Made by a program: the position numbers and the translations under genes
Shown here: positions 48,516 to 62,077 of the stretch, piece by piece
How the letters are laid out: each line of letters begins with the position of its first letter
How positions within the stretch are numbered: position 1 is the stretch's first letter
The notes under the pieces: model-generated
The model's input: only the letters and a program-made list of their open reading frames with translations
What the model was told of the DNA's origin: nothing
The model's database searches: none
Source of the DNA: Symsagittifera roscoffensis
Taxonomy: Eukaryota > Xenacoelomorpha > Acoela > Convolutidae
NCBI RefSeq assembly: GCF_963678635.1
Contig: NW_026970698.1
Span: 19,125-83,124 of the forward strand
DNA length: 64,000 bases
Direction: 5' to 3'

Positions 48516-50354
48516 TATCAGTATTTTTCGAATATTTTATTTCATTGGTTGTTATCACTTTTGTTTTTGCCATATAATGAGTTTTTGATTGGCTACATCA
48601 ATTTTCTAATTAAGAGAAAAAGTTGTCATGGTGATTAATATTACAAAAAAAACTTAAAATGATAAAATACTTGGAGTTTCTTAGGTTCTTTGATCATTTC
48701 AGTAAGAAAAATGTTTCTATCAAAAGCCTTTTCAATGTCTGAAATGGACATTAATCAGAGTTTAAAATTGAACTACAACACAAAACTACAAGAATGGTGG
48801 ACCAATGATGTTGATGGAGATTGTATTAGCTTTAACTTGTATAGAAACACAGAAAGTTCAGTAGTTTTATTAAAAAGATGGAAAGGAGATTACAGAAATT
48901 AAGAGTACTCCCAGATTTATCAACAATGTTTTTAATTAGAAGAGTCAACTGAACTTGAGTGGTCTAATAGTAAAAAAAATAATGAAGAGCCTATGAAACA
49001 AAAATTGAAGATTAGGAAAAATATTTCGATTACTGTTTTGAATTTGATAAAAATAAAAATCTAGATTTTTCAGAACATCTTTTAATTGATTATCCAATTT
49101 TAAAAGATTTCCGGTTGTTTATCTTACAATATACCAGAAAAGAAAACAATTAAATTGTATACTTTGGTATCTTTTTCACTGGTTAGACATAGAACAAATC
49201 AATAAGATGTTGATCGAATTTTTCAAAACTTGAATTGAGTAGAGAAAAAATAATACAAGCCGGCAAGAAATCTAATTTATCTCAATTTGGTGTCAACTGT
49301 ATATGTTAGTTATGTCAGAAATTTTCAATAAAATTGACTGATTGGGAAGCTTGATAATATTGTTTTGTTCTGCTTTATAAAAAGTTAAAGTCTGTGAATA
49401 CTTCATTCTGATTGGTTAATATCGCAAATATTACCTGTGAAGCAATTCTCGATACTGATTGGTTGATATCAAAAAAGTTACAAACTTCCTAATAACAAAT
49501 GCTCGATTCTGATTGGTTGATATGTTCAAAACTCCATGGTTAGATTGATTGATTTTTTTCAGCTTGGTCAAATAGGATGTTATCCATTCTGATTTTCTTT
49601 CACGTTAAAAACAATTGATTAACAAGTTTGCTGTTTTATTCACATATTTCATTTCTTGAGGCTTTTCAACTCCTCCTATTTAACAATTTGGGACATTTTA
49701 AATCTCCCATTTATTCTTTCGTTACTTTTTCAGATGAGTCACTGAATAGAAACGAAAGAGTTGCATATCTTGAATGTGGTATTTATTTTTTCATCCAAAG
49801 GCTCTGATTGATGATGATGACAGCAAAAATTTTCGTGAAACTTTCCATGGAAATCGATCCGAAAATCTTCAACCAACAGTAGAAACTCCCTATGTTGCAA
49901 GCTTGCGGAGACTTTTTTGCAATAAATTTTTAGCAAAAGTGCATAAAATACGCTAATGAGTAGTTAGGTATTTGCTTAAGAAATTTAAAACTTGAATATT
50001 TATAAAACATCGACTAATGAAAAGTTTTTTTTGAGGTTACTATCTTAAAATTTTCTTGTTTTGTGATTGTAAAAGTGTTCATAGAGCAGAGCGTTTTTAA
50101 GCAGATAATGGCGGTTGGCTCATTAAAAACTATTGTTTTTTAGTACTTTTTTGGTGATTTTGGAAGAGAAATTGATAACTGACCTGGAAAACATGAAAAA
50201 AACGTATGTTTTTGCTAAACTTTGAATATTTCAAGATAATGATATATATATAATTCTAGACTAAAAAATTGCTTCAATATAAAAATTTAGATTTGAAACA
50301 GCAATACACAGTTATGAGATTGAGAAAATCATTTAAAGACTTTTTGCAAAGGAT
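48516..50354. other. Stretch S, unit III
   Basis: 70-residue frame at 48690-48902, CCAAT cluster at 49410-49518. Contains about 55 bases (49820-49874) missing from units I and II, which makes it the more ancestral form there. Confidence 0.4.
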
Positions 50355-52772
50355 TTATGGTAATTACTTTGCTTCGGACTATTAAACGTTTGTTGAAACG
50401 ATACATTTTTCCATCTAAAATTCAGTTTTTAAGATAGTAGATGAAATAGAAACTCAGCAGACACTAAATTGAGATAAAAACTCAATTTAATTCATCAGGA
50501 TTTTTGAGATAATTTTACTAAAGTTTAGCTTAAAAAGTATATCTGGAGAAAAAATCCGACATAAAAAATCTCAAAGATTTATATTATGCGTAAACTCTCG
50601 GAAAATTTTGTTATCATTTGATATATTAGGTAAATTTATGTGAAAAATCAATATTTTTGAGGATATTTTTTGTAAAATAAACCCAATCCAACAACTTTTG
50701 AAAGATGATAAATGAATCATAATAAAAAATTGCTTTCAATATCTACATTTCACTATTTTGGATGAAAAAGAAGAGAAATTTGATGTGAAAAGATTTTAGG
50801 AGAAAAAAAGGGAATTATTTTGAATATTTCTAAATAAAATAAAACTTTAGCAGAACCAAATATTGATTATTTGACACTTAACATGAAAAGTTTCAATTAG
50901 ACACACAGTAAAAATTTTGTTCTCGTTAGCTTTTTTTCAATAAGCAAATTAGGTAGAACTATAGAGTTTTTCGCTTAACAAATATCGTAAGACTATACAA
51001 TTGTTCCAGTTTGCACCTTGATTTTCATTGCCAAATCGATTTTTTTGGGACGCGCTTTTTTTTAGAAGTTTTTAGATGTTAGGGACTAGGTTTTTAGATT
51101 ATAATCAATAGGGCTGCTCTTAATTTGTTCTAAAAGCTCAACGTTCAAATACACCTTTATATTCTCAATTTAACATGTGCTTTTGAAGGCTTTAACTAAC
51201 CCCAATTCTTTCTCACTTGAACATTTTTGAAAAAAACATCCGTCAAAATCAAGAATAAAAAGCAGTATACTACTTATTTTGCAAGAAAAGCGATAGTTAA
51301 TGATATCAAAAGTTGCGTTTCCCTCAAAAAATACCTAAATATTTTACACTAGCAACTGAACAAGGGAACCTTAAGGAAGACGTTTACAAATCTCATCGTA
51401 TTAATCAGATGGTAAGAGTTCTAATTTCAGCTCTGCCAGCAAATTGTTTGTTCAATTGATACTATTTTTCTCCTAAATTCCCCAGTTCTGACTATTTTTT
51501 CTTGCAAAGTGAGTTCAATCGCGAAAGCAAGTACTAAGTAGAAAACAAGAATAACCTTAAATTTATACAGAAAAAGTATGAAAGTAATGTTTTAAAACCA
51601 ACAGAGGTAATCATCAGTTATGAAGAAGATTATGTTGAATTTCATCTAATATGTAATACTTTTTAAGAAAAATTTATATCAATTTTGGTCAGTTTTAGCA
51701 ATCAACTGTTCATTTTTCATCATTGATCTGATATTTTCAATTATTATTGAGAAAATTTTCTCGCAAGTTGTAATTTGGTACAAATTTGTGTAAATCCTTG
51801 AGAAAAAATGAGGAGGAGCTGAATCATGGAGTTTGATCTAAATTTTTTATGGAACATTGCTCTTAATGATCATTTGAATTGAGATTCTTATTCAAATTCT
51901 CCCTAAACTGTACAAAAAAAACCAGTTAATTGCACAAATAAAAGGTTGAAAAAGGAAAATTTTGAGCAAATTTGATTAATTTTTACTTTATTTTCTCAAA
52001 AATTACGATTAAATTAACTATTTTCCGGAAGTTTCAATATCGATTCAGCTTTAATGAGCTTTCTTTTTAGTAGCGAGAGCATTATATAACCCATTTTTTC
52101 AGCTCAAATTATGGTAAACTTTATCGTATTTCAGTATTTTGAGAAAAAAAATGGAAAAATTTAATTTTTATTCAAAAATTTGTACCATTGTCTCAATATG
52201 ATGCCAATTAAAATACATTTTGAGCTCAAATTTAAACTCTGAACCTAAAATCATTTTTCTCAATTAGATCAGAAGCAACAATACATTGGCCAAATTTATG
52301 AGTTTTTGCTATTCTTTTCAAAATATGGAAGTTTTTGCAATTTTTTCCAAATACTCAAATTTTTTGCACTTTTTTCGTTTTGCATTTGTTTTGAAGTTTT
52401 TTTGAAACAAATAAGATGAAAAAAATCTCAATTGTTTGCCTAAAAGCTCTTACCATTGACTTACTATGTAATTACATAACCTTCATTACACAACATAAAC
52501 TTAATTAACCTTTGATATTTAACAGTTAAATAACGGGCGCCGAAATGTTTGCGAAAAAACTAGATAGAAATTTCCACTCAAAACCCAAAAAAGTACCAAT
52601 TTTCTATATCCTACCATCATACTGAAACCATAGCATTGATCTTCCCTTTCCTAATACATTGTAGACTCTATTCCCTGTCTTAATACATAGCATGGCGGAC
52701 CGAAATCTATAACTTATCCTAATATATGAGGTCTGCCATGCTCCCCCCTGATCACCTCCAACATCTACTACT
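50355..52772 (-). repeat. Right TIR of element B, unit III copy
   Basis: Ends TCTACTACT followed by CACATG (52773-52778). 6-base C tract. No gene seen. Confidence 0.8.
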
Positions 52773-53011
52773 CACATGCTCAGCCGCTTCCTCCATCATT
52801 TGCATTTCTCCACCTCTGTCAAAGGTACTTGCGCCATATGGTTTTCGTTGAAATCTCTTCTCATCACCTCCACCATGTACCAGACTTGGATTGGGATGTC
52901 CATTTGAGCCAAAAACCTTTCAGAGACTGTTTCTCGTACTTGAATTTGTACCAGATCAGGCGAGAATTCTACAGGGTACATAAGGTTGCTGTTTTGCACT
53001 GAGAAGATCAT
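52773..53011 (-). pseudogene. orfP N-terminal half, unit III copy
   Basis: Has a small extra deletion near 52811 (tttctccacctctgtc), shifting the frame just before the insertion point. Confidence 0.6.
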
Positions 53012-54239
53012 GCTGAGCAATAAGTTGAGGAAAAAACAAAGAGTTTAAGCAAGATTTTCAGTTGACGGAAGTTAAGTTGAAATGAAAGTATTTAGAGCTG
53101 AGAGAGGAGGTAGTTGACAGTAGTTGAATTGAAATTAAAATGATTTTTAGTTAGGAGTGTGGGTTTAACCAATCAAAATTAGTTTTCCTTATTTGAATTC
53201 TAGTCGAGACCAAACAGATTTTAGCTTCCTTTTATGGAATTCTTATACAAAAGTCGCATCTAATCGGACACAAAGTTCCATTTTTGATACTTTTTACACA
53301 TTGTCGTTTCCGACAAATTAGAAAAATTTTCATTTTTGTTCTTGTTGTGAATCCAATCAGAAGATCCTTTTCACGACTTAGATCTTCCAAATGAGTAAAA
53401 ATAAACACAAAAGCAATTGCAAAAATAAATAACCAAAAGTTGTTTCTGTAAAAAAAAAGAAATATTGCCGCTAAAAAATTTTTTTTTTAACAAGTAGTAT
53501 CTCTACAAATTTTCTCATCAAGTCTATTGAATTTTTTGTATGTAATCAATGAGAAGTTGCTTAGATTGAAAAATTTTTGAGTAGATGGTCAAGTTCTTTA
53601 GTTTTGAAGTAATTTTGAGAAGATATCTCGAATTGATGAATTTTTGAAAGCAAGTCTCTGGAAATCTGATTCCAAACCTTATCATGCAGGATTTTAAATT
53701 TTGAATATCTTTAAAGAAAAGAAAAATGAAGAGTTTTGGTGGGGAATTGTTTACAAATTGCGGTATCGGTTAAGGAATGAAAAGAGTTTTTGAAATATTC
53801 TCATACGATTTTTTGATGAATTTCAAATTTTGTAGAAAAAAAAATTTCTTTCCCTTGTCAGGTGTAATTCAGCCGTAAGTTTAAAGCTTTGATACTCAAT
53901 ACTCGATTCAAAATTAATTTCTTTGATTGAATAAAACTCTCTAAATTTACCTTTACCTACTCGGAGATTTCGAAAATTGAGAAAAAAGTAAAAATCTACG
54001 TCTATTTCATCAATAAGGAAATCACAAGGAATATAAATTTTTTTCTTTTATAGTAACTCTAGGAAATTCAGGTGTTTTTTAATTGAAATTTTCAAAAAAT
54101 GATTATTTCTGATCCAAAATTTTGTCTAGAATTCTGATTGGTTGATTTTTTAAAATGGAAAATTCTAGAATTTTCTCCACACTTGGAAAATTACATGGGG
54201 CAATGTCGCTATTATCATGAAAAAAAATTACGTTGGTGG

Positions 54240-54425
54240 TGACGTCACGTCTATTTAAAGAATGACGTCATTACCATAAAAGGCAAATTGCGTGGGTGGG
54301 GCGGAACTTCTATTAAAGAATGATGTCATTATCATAAAAGAAAATTAGCGTGGGCGATGAAGTCACGTCTTTTGATAGAATGACGTCATGACTATAAAAA
54401 GAGATTTGCGTAGGCGATGAAGTCA
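54240..54425. promoter_or_regulatory. CRE-like array, unit III
   Basis: First site 54240-54247, last 54418-54425, same order and spacing as unit I. Preceded by the 837-bp segment shared with unit II (53306-54142). Confidence 0.65.
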
Positions 54426-54609
54426 TTGTAAGTATGAATACGTTTATTTTTGGGGTTAAGTCATTAATTTTGTTTGCCAATCAGAAACAGTTTACTTCAA
54501 TTTTAACAATTCGTTATTTCGCGAAAAGAAAATAGTAAGTATTTTCATTTGATTGGTACATTAAATTTTTAGTTTTGGAACCTTTCTAAAGCCCCATTTT
54601 TTTAGATAA

Positions 54610-57600
54610 TTCCTGCCCTTAACCTAAAGGAGAAAGTGAAAACTGGAGATTGTGGAATTAGGTACAATCGCCACAACACAGCTCGACATCAAAAAAGATA
54701 AAGATGTGCTAGAGGAGTTATTTCTTGTTCTGATTGTAAGTATTTCACTTACAACCTACAAGAAACGAACTATCATATGGTCATGAAGCATGCTGAACCA
54801 ATTTCTAGGCAATCGATGGTTTGTCCTTCTGGTGAACAAGAGTTCCCAACTTTCTATTCTTCCAACAACATCGGAGAAAGAAACATGGAGCAAAACAACG
54901 AAAACCCAGTGATACTGTAGCGGACTTGATAACAATCTAAGGAAAAGTAGAAAGTTTTGATACCGTTGAACAATGTACACAAGAACGCCAGAAGACAAAA
55001 TGGAGACTCAAGTTGGTTACTTGCGTCACAATTTTTGCTGCTATGCTCAACAACACCCCAATGGGATGCACGGACTATGTCTTACCCGAACTTTTACCGA
55101 AAAACGTTTCTGTTAACTGTCCTATATCTAACAAAGACAATGAACCATACAAAGATAATTTGTGTCTTTTCCGCGCATTGTTAATGTACATGAATGGACA
55201 CAATGATCTCGACTCTCAGACCTCCAATTTCTTTACAGAATTTATATCAAAATCTGGTTATGGTCCTAAAAGTTTTCGTGGAGTTTCTGTAGAAGACACA
55301 ACTGTTGTCGAGAATTTTCTGCAAGGAAATATCTTTATATACAATTTTGACATTCAAGAAGGAGAAAATGTTGAAGAATTAGCCAGGCGATTTATTAAAA
55401 ATTCTGAAAAACAATCAAATTACTGAGGTTTAACAATCATATCATTCATACAAATGATTTTGATTCTTTCTTCAAGTGCTTTCGATGTTCCAGCTGTGTC
55501 TGTTTCTTCAACAGATCAAACCACTTCAAGAGACATCGAGTGCAACACATTTATCCAAAGAATGAACATACATTTCGAGAAACGCTATTTGAAAAGCTGG
55601 AAGGATTCAATCATCCAGTTTCTGAAGAAAACAAACTTTTTAATAATCTAGCATTTTTCGATTTTGAATCGATTTGTTTTCCTACAGAAGAACTAAAAGA
55701 GACGCAAACTACTACCTGGATTGGAAAACCAATTTTAGTCTCTATAATCGAATCTGATTGATGAACCCATCTTTTTGAACTACAAGGATCCACAGAACTT
55801 GATAATCGAGTTTGTAAGCAAACTCGAGCTGTTGGCCGAAAAAAGTAAGCTGGAGATGAGAACGAAATTTCAAGATATTGAAATAGCTGTCAATGAAAGA
55901 ATGAAAAAGATTTTTGATCAGCTAAACGAGCGAAGTAGAAAAATATATTCAAGCAACAAAATTGGGTACGAATCTGAATCCAATGAATATGAATCCAATG
56001 AGAAAGTCATCACATTTCTCACATTTCTTGCAAATTCAGAAAAATCAACTCATTGATTTGAAACAACATCTGGAGAGATATGTAAATACTTTGCCTTTTT
56101 TTGGATTTAACAGTGATAGATATGATTTGGTTTTGATCAAGTCTTACTGAATCCCCTATTTAATTCGCGATAAAGAACAAGATACATCACTCATCAAAAA
56201 AGCAAAGGACTTTCTATATTTTAAGCTTGGAGAGGTACAGTTTCTAGAAACAATGAAATTTCTGGGTGGAGCAACAATCGGGACTCTTTTCTCAAAGCCT
56301 ATGAAGCTAGTTTTCCCTATGAGTGGTTTGATAACCCAGACAAACTTGATTTTCCCAAAATGCCACCGTATGAAGCCTTTTTCAGTAAGCTTAGAAACAA
56401 CAATCCTCTAGACAAAGATTAGATTATGAGAAAGTGAGAAAAAAAGGGCTTGACGAACAACAAGTTCTGAAAAAGCCTCAAATCAAGACTATACATCCAT
56501 CTGGCTTAGATAATTACAATCACTTGCAAAAGACTCGGCAGAAAAATTGAATGACGGTGTTCAAAGACTTTTTGCACTGGTACAGCAGCAAGGATGTAAT
56601 TCCAACCCTGGAGGCAATGCAAACAAAAAAACGGTTTAATCATAACAAGGGAATTGATATGTTGAACCTTGGATGCACACTTCCAAATCTAGCAAACGTA
56701 TGTCTGCACAAATCTACAAATTACAAGTTATATCCCTTTTGCGAAAGTCATAAAGACTTGTGTAAAAATACGAGAAGACATGACTGGTGGACCTTCCACT
56801 GTTTTCACTCGAAAAGCTGTAGTTGATGAAACAATTATCATAAATTCGTCAAATAATTGTAAATCAATAGTTGGAATTGATGCAAGCCAGCTTTACCCTT
56901 TCTCAATGTGTCAAGATATGCCAACAGGACTGTACACGAGATGGGAGTTTGTCGCTGATATGCAGAACTTCGAGGCTAGACATAAACGAACTTTGAGAAT
57001 ATGGTCATGTCTATATACCAGGAAACAAGAACGGAATGTAAAATTGAGAGCTTTTTTACATCTGGAAAACAAAAAAAAATCGACTGTTTTAATGTGGACA
57101 GTTATTGTGATCACTGTAAGACAGTATTCGAAGCAATGGTTGTTACTACCACTTCTGTTCTGGTCAAAAAGCTCGTTCCTGCATAACAGATCAGGATATT
57201 GACTTCTGTTCTTGTCAGGAATTGTAGCAGGAGTTGTAGCAGAAACTGTGAAACTTTTAGGCCTTTCCTCCTATGGATATCAGATCTTGGATAGATCCTG
57301 GCTTACGATTATGAACTATTTGAACGATGAAAAAACTCATAAAGCGATGAATGCGCCATTTTTCAAAAGATTGAATACAGTTGAAAAAGACTTGTATGAG
57401 GTGGAGTTGCTGAAATCAACCATTGAAAACCAGAGAATCCATCATCGTTGGATTTTTCATACTGCAGTATGCAAAACTGAGAATTTTGGAACTCTACTAT
57501 AACTTCTTTGTCAAGTTCTGTGATCTAAATAAATTTGAAGAGCTGGAGATGGATACAGACTCACTTTTTTTCTCAAATTCTGAAGACTACTTGTTTTACT

Positions 57601-58035
57601 GTATCTAAACAGATAAGAAAAAATGCTTCAAGGCGGATGCAAAATATAATTTCTTCCCTCGAAGGTTTTGCAGTACTCATAAAAAGCATGATAAACGGTA
57701 GCCGGGACTTTTCAAAGAGGAATTTAGATGTACAGAAATGCTCTGTTTGTGTAGCCAGACATAATGCTGCTATGACAGCAAGTCAGACAAGTTCAAATTT
57801 AGCAGCAAAAGTTTTTACAAACGGGTACTAGAAGATCCTGGAGACGGTCCCATGACAAATTACAGGAGAGCACTCGATGAAGCAATTACATCTACTAACA
57901 GAGGATTCAGAAATGTAAATCATATGGTGGCCACATATGAGCAAACAAAGAAAGGACTGAGTTTTTTATCCAAAAAAAAAAGTTTAAGATTATGGATTTC
58001 ATACAAAATCATTGATTTTATAAGAACTGTTCTGA
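54610..58035 (+). pseudogene. Family B DNA polymerase relic, unit III, chimeric 3' end
   Basis: Zinc finger at 54726-54791. A 246-base deletion after 54929 removes the first N-terminal frame. The breakpoints in unit I are near-identical 10-base words (GCGGACTTGA and GCGGATTTGA). Motif A, the altered motif B (Leu) and DTDS remain as in unit I. From 57831 the C-terminal coding region is element C-type (for example ggagacggtcccatgac). Confidence 0.87.
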
Positions 58036-58125
58036 TATTGTAAGTTTATTTATGATGTCGTATTGTATTGGTTTCATGATGTCAAAAGGTAAATTATTGC
58101 GGTAAACTTAACATGCGATGCAGTG

Positions 58126-58697
58126 ATTTACTTACTTTCTTGGTAATTTAATTTTTTTTCTCTCAAAAACTCAATTTTTCGAAGTTTCAGTAGGTTTCAA
58201 CATAGTTTCAGATAGATGTTTCAAAAATTGAGATTATCTATAAATTAGTTAATAGATCAAATTATAACAATTCTTATCGTGTTTTGAAGTTTTTTCTAAA
58301 AAATCTTTGATAGAAATTCCAAATTTTTGGGCAAAAACTTTTACCATTGACTTACCATGTACCAAAACAACTAAGAAAAAGAACTTCATTTGACAATCTT
58401 CACATAATTAACCAGTGATATTAAACAATTAAATAACGCGCGCCGATATTGTTGCGAAAACACTAGAAATTTCTACGTAAAAACCAAAAATATTCGTTTT
58501 TCTTACCATTATTTTACCATCACACAAACCATGAAACCTTACCATTGGTGTTCCCTATCCTTATACCTCGTAGAATCTCTACCCAATGTTAATACATATC
58601 TACATAGCTGGAAGACCGCCGGACGCTCTATTCCTATCTTAAAACATGCGGGTCTTCGAGGACCCCCCCCCCCTGATCAGCTCACTCTTCTACTACT
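58126..58697 (-). repeat. Right TIR of element C type, copy 1
   Basis: Starts soon after the polymerase end and runs to ...TTCTACTACT at 58697. Contains the accattgacttaccatgta and aataacgcgcgccga words shared with B's TIRs, an 11-base C tract and TGATCAG. Reverse-complemented it begins AGTAGTAGA, as B does. Polymerase next to a TIR is an end-of-element arrangement. Confidence 0.75.
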
Positions 58698-58829
58698 CAC
58701 GACCTCTTACTTGCTTTTCAAGAAAAAATTTGAAGAATTTATTAAGTTTTTTTAGCTCTTTCGGAATGAGTGATGAAAGGATAATACTGTAAATGGCTAG
58801 GTTAACCTATGTTAGCTAAGCTATTTTAG

Positions 58830-59027
58830 GTGAAAAGGTCATTAACTTGTCTGAATTGTTTAATTTTACTAGCCGATTTGGTCAGAGAACGTTTCCCTTT
58901 TTTGTTGTATAGTAGTTATAATAATAGAGATTTGAATTTTCATGAGATAAAGATAGCAGAGAGCTATCGAAGACTGATTAGCAACAGAAAAGATATTGAT
59001 AACCTTAATTCTATCAAGGATCATTAG
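58830..59027 (+). other. Short open frame in flank, copy 1
   Basis: 65 codons (KRSLTCLNCLILLADLVRE, FPFLLYSSYNNR, NSIKDH), ended by TAG where copy 2 has CTG. Unrecognised. Confidence 0.2.
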
Positions 59028-59560
59028 GCAAAAGGGCGGTCAATTAGATTGCGGGCCATTCAGATAAAAAAAACTCTGTCACTAGCTTTTTGAACTTGGA
59101 AACTGACTAACAGAAACTCACTTTCTCAATATTTGCGAAAGATGCAATTAATTCTTTTTATAACAAGGGGTTGTTCTCTGTTCAATTCGCACCAGTTTTA
59201 CTAAGAGAAACGATGGGGTCGGTTGATAGATCCCTTTGTTTCAATTAGTAACTAAAGTTAAGCATAAGCCTCATACAAGACAATATCATAGATCATAGCC
59301 GATCTGGTCCTAGGGGAAATAATATTTCTGAAGATTAAGGTTGATTTTTTCTCAGTTCTTTGACTGAAACAGATCTGCACTTGCAGCTTAGGCGTCAAAC
59401 TTCATTTTGCCCCTTTTTTCATACCCTTGATGAAATTGACATTTGCAACTTATTGGTTTTCAGCATAAAAAATTAATAATTTAAAAGATCTGGGTTATTA
59501 TTATTTTTCCACTTGCCTCACCTAATTAAAAGTTCAAAGTCTTTTGTTAGGATCGCAAAA

Positions 59561-59589
59561 GGACTGGGGGCTTTATCGCCCCGCTGTCC
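59561..59589. other. GC-rich hairpin in flank, copy 1
   Basis: Inner stem GGGGC (59567-59571) with GCCCC (59578-59582), loop TTTATC; outer GGAC (59561-59564) with GTCC (59586-59589). Followed by a short T run (gctttttaagg). Striking in such AT-rich DNA; may be a structured RNA or part of one. Confidence 0.5.
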
Positions 59590-59690
59590 GCTTTTTAAGG
59601 CAAAACAGTAAAACAGTCCGTCTAACTGGTGACATTCCTGTTTTCAATATCCAAGGCTTAAAGCAGCAGAAAAAGTGAGTCCGATCTTGA

Positions 59691-61990
59691 AAGCTGGAGA
59701 TGAGAACAAAATTTCAAAATATTGAAATAGCTGTCAATGAAAGAATGAAAAAGATTTTTCATCAGCTAAACGAGCGAAGCAGAAAAATATATTCAAGCAA
59801 CAAATTTGGGTACAAATTTGAATCCAATGAATATGAATCCAATGAGAAAGTCATCAAATTTCTCACATTTCTGGCAAATTCAGAAAAATCAACTCAATGA
59901 TTTGAAACAACATCTGGAGAGATATGTAAATACTTTGCCTGCTTTTGGATTTAACAGTGATAGATATGATTTGGTTTTGATCATGTCTTACTGCATCCCC
60001 TATTTGATTCGCGATAAAGAACAAGATACATCAGTCATCAAAAAAGCAAAGGACTTTATATCTTTCAAGCTTCCGAATTTAGCAAACATTTGTCCACAAA
60101 AATCGGCAAATTACAAGTTTTATCCATTTTGTGAAGGTGATAAAGATTTGTGTGAAAAAATACGAGAAGACATGACCGGTGGACCTTCCATTGTTTTCAC
60201 TCGAAAAGCTGTGGTTGATGAGACATTCATCAGAAATGCATCAAATGTTTGTAACTCAATCGTTGGAATTGATGCAAGTCAGCTCTACCCCTTCTCAATG
60301 GGTCGAGATATGCCAACAACACTGTACCCGAGATGGGAGTTTGACGCTGATATGCAGAACTTCAAGGCTAGACATAAACGAGCTTTGAGAATATGGGCAT
60401 GTCTATATACCAGGAAACAAGACCGGAAAGAAAAATTGAGAGCTTTTATACATCTGGAAAACAGTAAAAAATTGACTGTTTTAATGTGGACGGTTATTTT
60501 GATCACTGTAAGACAGTGTTCGAAGCAATCGGTTGTTACTACCGCTTCTGTTCTTTCCGATAAGCTTGTTCCTCCATAACAGATCAGGATATTGAACGAG
60601 GAAATAACAATAGAGAGATGGATGATATGAGACGGGAATACATGAAAGAAAAAGGATACAAAGTTGAAGAATTGTGGTAGTGCGAGTGATTGGAAAGTTT
60701 CAAAACCAATGACAAGATCAAAAATCTTGTTAGAACTCGTTTTTCTTAAAAAACAAATCTTTCTACAGACTCGCTCCTAGCGCAAATAAAAGATGATCAC
60801 TTTTTGGCTATGTTCAGTGCGATTTAGTTGCTCCAGATGAATTGAAATCAACTTTGCCAATTTTCATCCAATTTTCGACATTGGAGACGAAACGACATTG
60901 GAGACTACATGAAAAATTATGAGAACGAGAACGAAATGTTAAAACATCCTCAGAAAATGCTGATATCTAGTTTTAAGCTAGAAAATGGAACAGTTTTAAA
61001 CACTCTCTTCGACTTTTATTTGGAACTTGGATTGCAGTGCCTTAATTTTTACCATTTTGTACTCCACGAAAATGTTTTAATTTTTTCGTTCAAACAGTGG
61101 TTGATGCTTGAAGAGAAGTAGATGGAAACCCTCTATCAGGAGTTGTAGCAGAAACTGTGAAACTTTTAGGCAATTCCTCATATGGATATCAGATCATGGG
61201 TAGATCCCGGCTTACGATTAGGAAGTATTTGAACGATGAAAAAACTCATAAAGCGATCAATGAGCCATTTTTCAAAAGATTGAATACAGTTGAAAAAGAC
61301 TTAAATGAGGTGGAGTTGCTGAAATCAACCATTGAACACCAGAGAATCCATCATCGTTGGATTTTTCATACTGCAGTATGCTAAACTGAGAACTTTGGAA
61401 TTCTACTATAACTTCTTTGTCAAGTTCTGTGATCTAAATAAATTTCAAGAGTTGGAGATGGATACCGACTCACTTTTTTGGCATATTCTGAAGAATACTT
61501 GTGTTACTGTATCTAAACAGATCAGAAAAAATGCTTGGGAAAAAATGAGAGAAAGTGACTGTAGAGACTCTTTCAAGGCGGATGCAAAATATATTTTCTT
61601 CCCTCGAAGGTTTTGCAGTATTCATAAAAAGCATGAAAAACGGTAGCCGGGACTTTTGAAAGAGGAATTTAGATGTACAGAAATGCTCTGTTTGTGTAGC
61701 AAGACAAATTGCTGCTATGACTGCAAGTCCATAAGTTCAAATTTAGTAGCAAAGGATTATACAAACGGGTACTAGAAGATCCTGGAGACGGTCCCATGAC
61801 AAATTACAGGAGAGCACTCGATGAAGCAATTACATCTACTAACAGAGGATTCAGAAATGTAAATCATATGGTGGCCACATATGAGCAAACAAAGAAAGGA
61901 CTGAGTTTTTTTATCCAAAAAAAAAAGTTTAAGATGATGGATTTCATACAAAATCATTGATTTTATAAGAACTGTTCTGATATTGTAAGT
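59691..61990 (+). pseudogene. Family B DNA polymerase relic of element C, 5' truncated
   Basis: Starts inside the exonuclease domain (ctggagatgag). A 257-codon frame (59806-60579; its first codons are out of phase with the original gene) contains Exo II GFNSDRYDL and motif A GIDASQLYPFSM (Asp 60271). About 455 bases of the Exo III region are deleted near 60070, joined in frame at an aagctt/acttcc overlap. It keeps the DNA between motifs A and B (60590-61140, with stops) that units I-III lack. Motif B keeps the expected Asn (61172-61174) and motif C is DTDS (61461-61472). Clearly more diverged from units I-III than they are from one another. Confidence 0.85.
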
Positions 61991-62077
61991 TTATTTATGA
62001 TGTCGTATTGTATTGGTTTCATGATGTCAAAAGGTAAATTATTGCGGTAAACTTAACATGCAATGCAGTGATTTATT

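Larger units (their letters stand above)
42170..57830 (+). repeat. Tandem unit III (last copy, 3' end replaced)
   Basis: Same order again. At 57809-57831 it changes from unit I/II-type to element C-type sequence. It keeps 55 bases in S (about 49820-49874) that units I and II have lost, lacks 246 bases in the polymerase N-terminal region, and has a shortened E4 left arm. Confidence 0.8.
58698..59690. other. Non-element flank, copy 1
   Basis: Begins CACGAC, the presumed target-site word of element C; the left partner is not in the window. About 1 kb with a different, less T-tract-dominated texture than the elements. Contains a short open frame and a GC-rich hairpin. It ends abruptly at 59690, fused to polymerase C. 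Confidence 0.5.

Noticed and set aside
9947-57830. The tandem array as pure assembly artefact
   Set aside because: Units carry private indels (71, 55, 246, 836 bases and different E arm deletions), which an artificial duplication would not produce. Long reads would still be useful.
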